Of a stretch of 64,000 nucleotides of DNA, positions 16,431-24,203 are shown in pieces. Numbering within the stretch: position 1 is the stretch's first letter; each line of letters starts with the position of its first letter. Position numbers and translations under genes: made by a program. Source of the DNA: Methylobacillus gramineus (GTDB taxonomy: Bacteria; Pseudomonadota; Gammaproteobacteria; Burkholderiales; Methylophilaceae); the NCBI RefSeq assembly GCF_020532675.1, contig NZ_JAJAVE010000002.1, forward strand, positions 124,001-188,000, written 5' to 3'. Below the pieces are notes generated by a model that saw only the letters and a program-made list of their open reading frames with translations, was not told the DNA's origin and searched no databases.

Positions 16431-16753
16431 TGCAGCGTGGAGACCTCATCACCATTGCTTTGCAGGGAGCGTTCGGCAAGCCTCGTCCCGCATTGGTGAT
16501 TCAGGCAGATCAATTCAACGAACATCCCACCATCACCGTGCTACCCGTCACCAGTGCATTGGTGGAAGCACCTTTATTGCGTGTAAGTATTCATCCCGAC
16601 CAGCAGAATGGCCTGGATAAACCCTCGCAAGTCATGATCGATAAAACCGTCACCATCACAAGACACAAAGCAGGTGAAGTCTTTGGCCGTATTGATGCCA
16701 CTACCATGGTGGAAGTGCAACGCTGCCTGGCGGTTTTTCTGGGTATTGCCTAA
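16421..16753 (+). CDS. mazF: MazF/PemK-type mRNA interferase toxin
   Basis: A 110-residue toxin of the PemK/MazF fold. The start region VQRGDLITIALQGAFGKPRPALVIQ holds the RGD-V/L motif and the KPRPALVIQ strand. LPVTSAL and KPSQVMIDKTVTITRHKAGEVFG supply the remaining sheet with the conserved D-K pair. GRIDATTMVEVQRCLAVFLG forms the C-terminal helix. Such toxins cleave mRNA at short sequences and are held inactive by the partner antitoxin. The ATG at 16421 precedes a GTG at 16430 that overlaps the antitoxin stop; either could be used. A CTAAATATTTAG palindrome (16750-16761) covers the stop. Confidence 0.9.
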   Translation: MGIVQRGDLITIALQGAFGKPRPALVIQADQFNEHPTITVLPVTSALVEAPLLRVSIHPDQQNGLDKPSQVMIDKTVTITRHKAGEVFGRIDATTMVEVQRCLAVFLGIA

Positions 16754-16875
16754 ATATTTAGTTTGATTTGGCAGCTTGCTGATTAGAGCGATGAAGAAAA
16801 ACTTAATATAGTTGTCCGAGGCATTTGACCACCGCCAGATAGTCCACATTATCCTCATAACTACCAGCAAGTAGC

Positions 16876-16900
16876 GCGCAATAGCCAACGGGTATTGCGC
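16876..16900 (-). terminator. Stem-loop downstream of oligopeptidase A
   Basis: GCGCAATA (16876-16883) and TATTGCGC (16893-16900) form a perfect 8-bp stem with a 9-base loop, 14 bases past the stop of the minus-strand gene and facing the converging toxin gene. It lacks a T-run, so strong intrinsic termination is uncertain. Confidence 0.4.
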
Positions 16901-16914
16901 CGTATCTCATTCTC

Positions 16915-18963
16915 TTAAGCCCTCATTCCGTTATGCCTTAACAACGCATCAATACTTGGCTCCCTACCCCTGAATGCAATAAATGATTCCAGAGCAGGCC
17001 TGGAGCCACCTTGGGCAAGGATTTCGTTCCAGAAGCGTTTGCCTGCTTCGGCAGATAGCACGCCGTTTTCCTCAAACATGCTGTAGGCGTCTGCAGATAG
17101 CACTTCTGCCCATTTGTAGCTGTAATAGCCTGCACCGTAACCACCGGCAAAGATGTGGGAGAAGTTGTTGGGGAAACGGTTCCACTTGGGTGGACGGACT
17201 ACGGCGACTTCATCGCGGATTTGTTCGATGAGGTCGAGTGCAGTTTGTGTGCTGAATGGATCAAAGTCTGCATGCAGGCGCATGTCGAACAGGGAGAATT
17301 CGATCTGGCGCATGGTCTGCATGCCAGCCTGGAAATTCTTGGCGGCGACCATTTTGTCGAACAGTTCACGCGGCAAATGTGCGCCGGTGTCCACATGTTT
17401 GGTCATGTGGCGCAGCACGTCCCATTCCCAGCAGAAGTTTTCCATGAACTGGCTGGGCAGCTCCACTGCGTCCCATTCCACGCCCTTGATGCCAGACACA
17501 CCGTAGTCTTCCACCTGGGTCAGCATATGGTGCAGGCCATGGCCAAACTCGTGGAACATGGTGATGACTTCATCATGGGTGAAGAGGGCAGGTTTGCCGC
17601 CGACGGGAGCCGAGAAGTTGCAGGTGAGGTATGCCACAGGCGTTTCCACGCCGTGGGGCTTGCGGCGACGGGTGATGGCCTCGTCCATCCAGGCACCGCC
17701 ACGCTTGTTGTTGCGGGCGTAGAGGTCCAGGTAGAACTGACCAATGACATTGCCTTGCTGGTCGGTGATTTCATAGAAGCTGGCAGATTCATGCCAGACT
17801 GGGGCTGGTGTCTTGTTCACCTGCAGGCCGAAGATGGTTTCTGTGACCTTGAACAGGCCATGCAGCACTTGGGCTTCCGGGAAGTACTGTTTCACCTCCT
17901 GGTCAGAAAACGCGTATTTATCTTCACGCAGTTTCTCAGAAGCGTAGGCGATATCCCAGGCTTGCAGTTCGGCAAGACCGAGCTTGTCTGCAGCATAGGC
18001 TTTCAGCTCTTGCATGTCGCGTTCGGCAAACGGTTTGGCCCGTACGCCAAGTTGTTGCAGGAATTCCTCTACCTGTGCGGGTGTTTCTGCCATCTTGGTA
18101 GCCAGCGAGGTTTCAGCATAATTCTTGTAACCAAGCAGGGTGGCAGCTTCACGGCGTAGCTTGAGTATGCTGGCGATCAGCGCGGTGTTATCCCATTCAG
18201 GTTTGCCGAATTCTGACGCGCGGGTTGCGTAAGCGCGGTAAAGTTGTTCACGCAGTGCGCGATTTTCTGCGTATTGCACGACAGGCATATAGGAAGGGAA
18301 TTGCAGGCTGAATTTCCAGCCGGTTTTTTCATCGGCCTGGGCAGCTTCCGCCGCGGCTTGCAAGGCGTCTTCCGGAATGCCGCTCAGCTCTGCTGCATCT
18401 TCGATAAAGAGCGCGTAATCATTGGTGGTATCCAGCAGGTTTTCCTCAAACTTGGAAGATAGTGTGGAAAGCTCTTCCTGGATTGCCTTGAATCTGGCTT
18501 TCTTGTCTTCTGGCAGTTCAGCACCGCCCAGACGGAAATCCCGCAGCTCATTTTCAAGAATCTTGCGCTGGGCGGTGCTCAGGCTTTCATAGGCTTTGCT
18601 GGCCCGAATGGCGCGGAACTTGGCATACAGTCGTTCGTCTTGTGAGAGGTCAGCGTAAAACGCAGTGAGCTTGGGCAGGTTTTCGTTATAGGCTTCACGC
18701 AATTCCGGGCTATTGATGACGGCGTTCAAATGACCCACTTGTGACCACGCCCGTGAAATCTGTTCTTCAAAATCTTCCAGTGGGCGTGCAAAGTTATCCC
18801 AGGTGGGCTCCGTCTGGTCTGCTACCAGTGATTCAACCAAAGTCTTGCCCTGTTCCAGCAAGTAATCGACGGCAGGCGTGACATGGCTGGCTTTGACCTG
18901 GTCAAATTGAGGCAGGCCGGAGAAGTGCAGTAAAGGATTGTTGGTTGGTGGGTTAGTGCTCAC
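16915..18963 (-). CDS. prlC: Oligopeptidase A (M3 zinc metallopeptidase)
   Basis: A 682-residue cytoplasmic peptidase of the M3 family, the length expected for OpdA/PrlC. The zinc site HEFGHGLHH begins at His471 (HEFGH 471-475) inside ITMFHEFGHGLHHMLTQ. The third ligand is in the following helix region (VELPSQFMENFCWEWDV). The N-terminus NNPLLHFSGLPQFDQVKASHV is typical. It degrades short peptides, including cleaved signal peptides. Start: GTG at 18963 with AAGGA 6 bases upstream. It lies 9 bp downstream of the DUF4870 gene and is probably co-transcribed with it. Confidence 0.95.
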   Translation of the reverse strand: MSTNPPTNNPLLHFSGLPQFDQVKASHVTPAVDYLLEQGKTLVESLVADQTEPTWDNFARPLEDFEEQISRAWSQVGHLNAVINSPELREAYNENLPKLTAFYADLSQDERLYAKFRAIRASKAYESLSTAQRKILENELRDFRLGGAELPEDKKARFKAIQEELSTLSSKFEENLLDTTNDYALFIEDAAELSGIPEDALQAAAEAAQADEKTGWKFSLQFPSYMPVVQYAENRALREQLYRAYATRASEFGKPEWDNTALIASILKLRREAATLLGYKNYAETSLATKMAETPAQVEEFLQQLGVRAKPFAERDMQELKAYAADKLGLAELQAWDIAYASEKLREDKYAFSDQEVKQYFPEAQVLHGLFKVTETIFGLQVNKTPAPVWHESASFYEITDQQGNVIGQFYLDLYARNNKRGGAWMDEAITRRRKPHGVETPVAYLTCNFSAPVGGKPALFTHDEVITMFHEFGHGLHHMLTQVEDYGVSGIKGVEWDAVELPSQFMENFCWEWDVLRHMTKHVDTGAHLPRELFDKMVAAKNFQAGMQTMRQIEFSLFDMRLHADFDPFSTQTALDLIEQIRDEVAVVRPPKWNRFPNNFSHIFAGGYGAGYYSYKWAEVLSADAYSMFEENGVLSAEAGKRFWNEILAQGGSRPALESFIAFRGREPSIDALLRHNGMRA

Positions 18964-18972
18964 TTGGTGTCC

Positions 18973-19314
18973 TTAACTAATCAAACGTAGCGTAAACGGA
19001 TAACGGTATTCTTCTCCCTTGCTGGCAGCAATCGCAGCCACGATGCAGAGAATGATGTTGGCAATCCAGAGGATGCCACCGATTAAAAATCCGATGAGAA
19101 TATAAATCAATATGGAGCTGATCGCGTAGCCTATCAAGAGGGTGATCTGAAAATTAAGCGCTTCACGCGCGTGAGCACCGATAAATGCGCTGTCATCCTT
19201 CTTCAGTAACCAGACAATCAGGCTGGGCACAATGCTGAACAAGGTACCGCCCAGATGTGTGAGAACCGCGATGTTTTTTTCGTTGTCACTGGCAACGGGA
19301 ATCAGGTTGGTCAT
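18973..19314 (-). CDS. DUF4870 membrane protein
   Basis: A 113-residue protein of the DUF4870 (Tic20-like) type. The N-terminus has the motif ekNIAVLTHLGGTLFSIVPSLIVWL followed by KKDDSAFIGAHAREALNFQITL, and two more hydrophobic segments run from LLIGYAISSILIYILIGF to GGILWIANIILCIVAAI. It ends GEEYRYPFTLRLI, as family members do. Function unknown. Start chosen at the ATG at 19314 (MTNLIPVASDNEKN) with GAGG upstream; a TTG six codons earlier is in the same frame. Confidence 0.86.
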   Translation of the reverse strand: MTNLIPVASDNEKNIAVLTHLGGTLFSIVPSLIVWLLKKDDSAFIGAHAREALNFQITLLIGYAISSILIYILIGFLIGGILWIANIILCIVAAIAASKGEEYRYPFTLRLIS

Positions 19315-19395
19315 GATGGGGTACCTCAGCAATTGAACGTACGGGTTGATAAATGGATATATGGTGCTCTCATCCCAAAAAAACCTACTCAGACT

Positions 19396-21138
19396 CTACA
19401 GATTGAGTTTGTGCAGTAAGGGTTCAATTTTATCGATGTCGTAACTGCTCATGATTTTGCGCGCGATAGGAGCTGCTGTGCTAAGGTCAGATTGCAGCAC
19501 CTGCCGCTTGATGGTGAGGATGTGAGACGGATGCATGGATAACTGGCGCAGCCCCAGGCTCATGAGCAAGCGGGTAAAGGCGACATCTCCCGCCATTTCA
19601 CCGCAGACCGATACCGGTTTGTTCAGTTTGTTACCGGCACGGATAGTCATCTCTATCAATTTCAAGACGGCTGGATGAGTGGGCTTGTATAGGTGCGATA
19701 CCGAGTCATCAGTGCGGTCAATTGCCAAGGAATACTGGATCAAGTCATTGGTGCCAATGGAAAGGAAATCCAGTTCACGGGCAAATGCCTCTGCATTTAA
19801 TGCCGCCGCTGGGATTTCTATCATGCCGCCTAGTTTGATGTGTTCATCGAAAGGTAGTTTCTCCGCTCTCAGACTTTCCTTGGCGCGTTCAAGTAATACC
19901 ACGGTTTGACGCAGCTCAGACAGGTTGGACAGCATGGGAATCAGAATCTTGATTTGCCCATAATGTGAGGCGCGCAGGATGGCGCGCAACTGCACATGGA
20001 AAATATGCGGTTCAGACAGGCACAGGCGAATGGCGCGCAGGCCCAGTGCGGGGTTGGTGCAACTGCGGGCCGCATCCGGGTTCATTTGCTTGTCGGCACC
20101 CAGATCCAGCGTGCGGATGGTGACCGGTAAACCCTTCATCATTTCTGTCACGGTGCGATAAGCAGCAAACTGTTCTTCTTCATTGGGCATTTCGCGCCGG
20201 TTCATGAACAGGAACTCGGTACGATAAAGTCCAATGCCGGTCGCCCCCACCGCCTTGGCTTTTGCCACATCGGAAGGGACTTCGATATTGGCGTGCAGTT
20301 CCACTTCAACGCCATCCAGCGTCACGGCCCTGGTCAGCTTGAGGCGTTTGAGTTTTTGTTGCTCCAGCTCCCATTGTTCCTGGCGCAAACGATATTCAGC
20401 CAGTGTGTCCTTGTCGGGATTGACGATCACGATGCCGTAATTGCCATCCACAATAATCAATTCACCATCGCGGATCAGGTCACGTGCGCGATGTAAGGCG
20501 ACGATGGACGGAATATTCAGGCTACGGGCAAGAATGGCAGTGTGTGAGGTGGCGCCGCCGACATCGGTGATAAAAGCCGCAAACTGGTGATGCTTGAACT
20601 GGATTGCATCGGCGGGCGATACATCATGCGCGACCAGAATCAATGCGCTTTCATTGGGACGGATTGCGACTTCGCTGGGATGGCCGAGCAATACCTTGAT
20701 GATGCGCTCGACTACCTGTACTACATCCTGCTTGCGTTCACGCAGGTACTCATCTTCAATCAGCTCGAATTGCGCGACCAGCTCGTTCATTTGCTGCTTC
20801 AACGCCCATTCGGCATTGCACAGCTCCTGTTCAATGATGGCCTTGGGTTCTTCGGACAAATGCTTGTCCGCGAGGATCATCAGATGGGTGTTGATGAATG
20901 CGTCCAGCTCGGCTGGCGCATTGGCGGGAAGCTGATCACGTACCGCTTCCAGGTCAAGCTTGACTCTGTCTATGGCATTTTCAAAGCGGAGGATTTCTGC
21001 GCCCAGTGCTTTTTTGGGGACTTGATAGTGCACCACTTCAAGCAATGCACTGGATACTATATGGGCGTTCCCGATGGCAATGCCACTGGAGACGCCCACG
21101 CCATGAATGGAAAAACTAACCTTGGTATTCTGGGCCAT
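19396..21138 (-). CDS. ptsI: PTS enzyme I (phosphoenolpyruvate-protein phosphotransferase)
   Basis: A 580-residue enzyme I that transfers phosphate from PEP to HPr. The phospho-acceptor His199 is in GGATSHTAILARSLNIP. The PEP-binding C-terminal barrel shows GIGLYRTEFLFMNR, LDLGADKQM, ALGLRAIRLCL and FLSIGTNDLIQYSLAIDRTD, plus the active-site Cys region VSVCGEMAGD. Length matches the family. It is the last gene of the (-) run rapZ-EIIA-ptsH-ptsI, 41 bp after ptsH. No sugar-specific permease is nearby, so this PTS is probably regulatory. Confidence 0.96.
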   Translation of the reverse strand: MAQNTKVSFSIHGVGVSSGIAIGNAHIVSSALLEVVHYQVPKKALGAEILRFENAIDRVKLDLEAVRDQLPANAPAELDAFINTHLMILADKHLSEEPKAIIEQELCNAEWALKQQMNELVAQFELIEDEYLRERKQDVVQVVERIIKVLLGHPSEVAIRPNESALILVAHDVSPADAIQFKHHQFAAFITDVGGATSHTAILARSLNIPSIVALHRARDLIRDGELIIVDGNYGIVIVNPDKDTLAEYRLRQEQWELEQQKLKRLKLTRAVTLDGVEVELHANIEVPSDVAKAKAVGATGIGLYRTEFLFMNRREMPNEEEQFAAYRTVTEMMKGLPVTIRTLDLGADKQMNPDAARSCTNPALGLRAIRLCLSEPHIFHVQLRAILRASHYGQIKILIPMLSNLSELRQTVVLLERAKESLRAEKLPFDEHIKLGGMIEIPAAALNAEAFARELDFLSIGTNDLIQYSLAIDRTDDSVSHLYKPTHPAVLKLIEMTIRAGNKLNKPVSVCGEMAGDVAFTRLLMSLGLRQLSMHPSHILTIKRQVLQSDLSTAAPIARKIMSSYDIDKIEPLLHKLNL

Positions 21139-21179
21139 GGTCTTATTCCTGCGGGGGGGTAGGAAATGACATGATGGAC

Positions 21180-21449
21180 TTACTCGGGTTCGCCAAAGCG
21201 ACCATTGATAAGATTGACCAGGGCGTCCATGGCCGCCTGTTCATCGCTACCGTTGGTCTCCAGATTGATTTTGCTGCCCTTGCTGGCGGCCAGCATCATG
21301 ACGCCCATAATGCTTTTTGCATTCACGCGGCGTCCATTACGTTCTATCCATATCTCGCAGGTATGCTGGCTGGCAGTCTGTGTCAGCTTGGTAGAGGCAC
21401 GGGCATGCAACCCCAGTTTGTTGATGATTTCTATTTCTTGTTTAATCAT
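21180..21449 (-). CDS. ptsH: HPr phosphocarrier protein
   Basis: An 89-residue HPr. The phospho-acceptor His15 is in NKLGLHARAS, and the regulatory serine (about Ser47) is in KSIMGVMMLAASKG, the site expected for HprK. The ATG at 21449 overlaps the end of the EIIA gene by 8 bp; the frame upstream to 21500 belongs to the overlap and was not used. HPr passes phosphate from enzyme I to EIIA and is the substrate of the HprK encoded at 22.8 kb. Confidence 0.95.
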   Translation of the reverse strand: MIKQEIEIINKLGLHARASTKLTQTASQHTCEIWIERNGRRVNAKSIMGVMMLAASKGSKINLETNGSDEQAAMDALVNLINGRFGEPE

Positions 21450-21849
21450 GATGCTTACATGCGTCCTTGGAAAAATGTACAACCCCATCGCGGCCGCCAC
21501 TGATGGCTTTATCGACCAGAGTCATGATGTTGGCGTTTCTATAAGTCAATGCGCGTACCAGCATGGGCAGGTTAACGCCTGCAACGCCCTCCACATGGCC
21601 AGGGATCAATAGCTTGCTGACCAGGTTACAGGGCGTGGCACCATAGATATCAGAAAGTATCAGTACCCCCTGGCCTTCGTCCAGCTCCCTGATCATTTGC
21701 TGCGCCTGGGGTAGTAAGGCAGAGGGATCGTCATGCGTGCCTACCCCCAGCTGTCTTAATAGTTGGGGACGTGATCCCATCACGTGGCTGGCACAGTGGA
21801 TCAGGCTTTCGCCCAGTGTGCCATGGGCGATGATAAGTATTCCGATCAT
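21442..21849 (-). CDS. PTS EIIA component of the mannose family
   Basis: A 135-residue single-domain EIIA-Man. It starts MIGILIIAHGTLGESLIHCA, with the phosphorylated His9 in the I-x-AHG motif. ILSDIYGATPCNLVSKLL and GVNLPMLVRALTYR follow, both family signatures. No EIIB, EIIC or EIID gene is present, so it probably senses PTS phosphorylation and passes the signal to other proteins rather than transporting sugar. It overlaps ptsH by 8 bp and lies 63 bp after rapZ. Confidence 0.92.
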   Translation of the reverse strand: MIGILIIAHGTLGESLIHCASHVMGSRPQLLRQLGVGTHDDPSALLPQAQQMIRELDEGQGVLILSDIYGATPCNLVSKLLIPGHVEGVAGVNLPMLVRALTYRNANIMTLVDKAISGGRDGVVHFSKDACKHHD

Positions 21850-21912
21850 GCGTAAATGTCCTGTTTCACAAAGCGTTCAAGTGAGCGCGCATAGTCATAT
21901 GATGGTGGCGAA

Positions 21913-22755
21913 CTAGCTTTTTTCCAGTTCACGGTGCCGGATCAGCACTTTTTGCTGGTGCTGGCGGAAATAAGCTCCGAGGCGTTCCACCAAATAAACC
22001 GATCTGTGCTGTCCACCCGTGCAGCCGATGGCCACTGTCAGATAACTGCGGTTATCCTGTACAAAGCACGGGAGCCAGCGCGAGACAAAGCCTTGTATGT
22101 CTTCATACATGCGGTGGACGTTTTCCTGTTTTTCCAGATAGTCGCGGATTACGGCATCCTGGCCGGTGAATGGGCGTAACTCTTTGTCATAGTAGGGGTT
22201 GGGCAGGCAACGTACATCGAATACATAGTCGGCATCCAGTGGAATACCATGTTTGAAGCCGAATGAGGAGAACAGCAGGGTGAGCTCACCATTCTTCTGG
22301 ATCACGAATTCCTTGACCCAGTTACGCAGGGTGTTGGCACTCAGGTTACTGGTATCTATGCGCAGGCCCAGGTCGACCAGCTGTTCCAGCAAGTGGCGTT
22401 CATGGCTGATGCTTTCTGCCAGTGTGCTGGTATCCTTGCTCAGCGGATGGCGTCGCCGTGTTTCGCTGTAACGTTTGACCAGTGTTTCCACATTGGCCTC
22501 AAGAAAGAGCACCTGTACATCCATGCCCTGGCTCTTGAGCTGGCGAATATTATCCGGCAGGGCTTCCAGTGAGGCACTGCGTGTATCAATGCTGATAGCA
22601 ACCTGTTCGTGCTGGACATTGCTCAGGTGTTCGGATATCTGCGGCAGCAAGGTGGCGGGCAGGTTGTCTATGCAATAGTAGCCACTGTCCTCCAGCATCT
22701 TGAGGACGATACTTTTGCCGGAGCCGGACAGGCCGGTAACGATGACGAGTTGCAT
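21913..22755 (-). CDS. rapZ: RNase adapter protein / nucleotide-binding protein RapZ
   Basis: A 280-residue P-loop protein. Walker A GLSGSGKS is at residues 8-15, followed by MLEDSGYYCIDNLPATLLPQ, typical of the RapZ/YvcJ family. The C-terminal half has YVFDVRCLPNPYYDKELRPFTG and VAIGCTGGQHRSVYLVERL, with the conserved Cys-x-Gly-Gly-x-His. In enterobacteria it guides RNase E to the GlmZ sRNA and so controls cell-wall amino-sugar supply; the role in this lineage is inferred. The start is 3 bp after the hprK stop. Confidence 0.95.
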   Translation of the reverse strand: MQLVIVTGLSGSGKSIVLKMLEDSGYYCIDNLPATLLPQISEHLSNVQHEQVAISIDTRSASLEALPDNIRQLKSQGMDVQVLFLEANVETLVKRYSETRRRHPLSKDTSTLAESISHERHLLEQLVDLGLRIDTSNLSANTLRNWVKEFVIQKNGELTLLFSSFGFKHGIPLDADYVFDVRCLPNPYYDKELRPFTGQDAVIRDYLEKQENVHRMYEDIQGFVSRWLPCFVQDNRSYLTVAIGCTGGQHRSVYLVERLGAYFRQHQQKVLIRHRELEKS

Positions 22756-22758
22756 GGA

Positions 22759-23715
22759 TTATTCCGCCAGTTTGAGCTTTCTTGCCGTGCGCGCCATTTC
22801 ACGATGCTGGCGCTGCATGAACTGCTTGGTGCCATTGATGCCACGTAGCAGCAGCATGTGGTTGCGGACCGCAACTTCCACCAATACCGCAATATTCCGT
22901 CCAGCTGCGACTGGAATGACGACCTTGGGAATTTTGACGTCCAGGATGGTTTCATGTTGCGATTTGATTTTGAGCCTGTCCAGCGGCACCATGGTGTCTG
23001 CCATTTCCAGTTGCACAATCAAATCCAGTGGCTTGGTTGGTTTGACTGCATTATCACCGAACAGGGCGCGTATATTCAGCACGCCCAGGCCGCGTACTTC
23101 CAGGAAATCCTGAAGCAGTGGTGGGCAACGTCCTTCCAGCCTGTCAGGGGCAATACGGTAAAAATCGACAATATCATCTGCCACCAGTCTATGTCCGCGC
23201 GAGATCAGTTCCAAGGCGAGCTCGCTCTTGCCGATGGCCGGGTTGCCCTTGACCAGAATGCCAAATCCCTGCACCTCGAGGAAGACCCCATGCAGGCTTT
23301 CCGAGACGGCAACAGCTTGTGCCAGATAATGGCTCAGTACATCCATCAGTCCTGGGCTGCGGAGCGGCGAGGTGAATAGGGGAGTGCTGTAATCGTCCGA
23401 AGCTGCAATCAGCTCTTGCGGGGGGATTTCACCGTTGGCGACAATAATCGCTGCCAGATCGGCAGAAAACAAATTCTTGATGGCCTGCTGTAGTTCTTTG
23501 GATTTGAGGCTACGCAGGTAATCCATTTCGGCACATCCCAGTACCTGTACGCGGTTGGGGTGTACGAAATTCAGGTGGCCTATCAGTGCCAGGGAGGGTT
23601 TGGTCACCGTTTCACTGGTCAGCGGGTTATCGCCGCCTGCCAGGCCTGCGATCCAGGTCAGCTTGAGCTTGCGACGGGTATCCTTGTAAAGCTGGGTAAC
23701 ACTGATTTCAGCCAT
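22759..23715 (-). CDS. hprK: HPr kinase/phosphorylase
   Basis: A 318-residue bifunctional enzyme, matching the family length when started at the ATG at 23715 (MAEISVTQLYKDTRRKL). The P-loop GNPAIGKSE is at 157-165, the catalytic His142 in SLHGVFLEV, ADDIVDFYRI follows, and the HprK signature EVRGLGVLNIRALFG is intact. It phosphorylates and dephosphorylates HPr on its regulatory serine. An ATG 14 codons upstream (23757) lacks a ribosome-binding site and abuts a long inverted repeat (23763-23833), so it was rejected. No ptsN gene sits between hpf and hprK, where many proteobacteria have it. Confidence 0.95.
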   Translation of the reverse strand: MAEISVTQLYKDTRRKLKLTWIAGLAGGDNPLTSETVTKPSLALIGHLNFVHPNRVQVLGCAEMDYLRSLKSKELQQAIKNLFSADLAAIIVANGEIPPQELIAASDDYSTPLFTSPLRSPGLMDVLSHYLAQAVAVSESLHGVFLEVQGFGILVKGNPAIGKSELALELISRGHRLVADDIVDFYRIAPDRLEGRCPPLLQDFLEVRGLGVLNIRALFGDNAVKPTKPLDLIVQLEMADTMVPLDRLKIKSQHETILDVKIPKVVIPVAAGRNIAVLVEVAVRNHMLLLRGINGTKQFMQRQHREMARTARKLKLAE

Positions 23716-23762
23716 GGCGTCTACTTGTACCTTGGGATTGTAGTGGGCTCTACTCATGAAAC

Positions 23763-23833
23763 TGCTGCAGCAAGTGCCTCACAGCACGCCCCATTACAGG
23801 GCGTTATTGCTGCCGGGGCACTTTGCTGCAGCA
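23763..23833. repeat. Extended three-segment inverted repeat between hpf and hprK
   Basis: The outer arms are TGCTGCAGCAAGTGCC (23763-23778) and GGCACTTTGCTGCAGCA (23817-23833), complementary apart from one extra T. Inside, CAGCA (23782-23786) pairs with TGCTG (23808-23812) and CGCCC (23787-23791) with GGGCG (23799-23803), closing a 7-base loop. The transcript would fold into one long hairpin just upstream of hprK. It could be a processing site, an attenuator or a residual mobile repeat; no T-run follows it. Confidence 0.75.
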
Positions 23834-23845
23834 TGGTCTAACGAC

Positions 23846-24172
23846 TTACTCTATTGGTTGATGCTTGAGTGCGCCATTAGCCTGGTTGTGATCACTGATT
23901 TTTTCCTTGTGTTTGACGACCTGGCGATCCAGCTTGTCCGTGAGGGTGTCGATAGCGCTATACATGTTCTCGGCACTGCTCTCCGCATGCAGGTCATTGC
24001 CCGGTACATGCAGGGTTGCTTCGACTTTTTGCACCAATTTTTCAACGCTGAAAGTGACTTTGACATCAATCACATGGTCAAAGTGGTTACTCAGTCGCGA
24101 CAGTTTGGACTGCACATATTCGCGCAGGGCTGGGGTAACGTCCAGGTGGTGTCCGGTCAGGTGCAAATTCAT
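23846..24172 (-). CDS. hpf: Ribosome hibernation promoting factor
   Basis: A 108-residue short HPF/YhbH protein. The start MNLHLTGHHLDVTPALREYV and the segment KLSRLSNHFDHVIDVKVTF are typical, as is SSAENMYSAIDTLTDKLDRQVVKHKEK. It binds the 30S decoding site and helps form inactive 100S ribosomes in stationary phase. It is followed (minus direction) by hprK after a structured spacer and preceded by rpoN, 31 bp upstream, the common rpoN-hpf linkage. Confidence 0.94.
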   Translation of the reverse strand: MNLHLTGHHLDVTPALREYVQSKLSRLSNHFDHVIDVKVTFSVEKLVQKVEATLHVPGNDLHAESSAENMYSAIDTLTDKLDRQVVKHKEKISDHNQANGALKHQPIE

Positions 24173-24203
24173 AACGCTCTCCTTACTTGAAAAAACGCGT
24201 AAA

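Noticed and set aside
16750-16761. CTAAATATTTAG palindrome at the mazF stop as a terminator
   Set aside because: Pure A/T stem without adequate stability; mentioned with the gene only.
17155-18159. A 334-codon open frame on + within oligopeptidase A
   Set aside because: It is antisense to a clear M3 peptidase gene, has no ribosome-binding site or known motif, and its composition mirrors the real gene.
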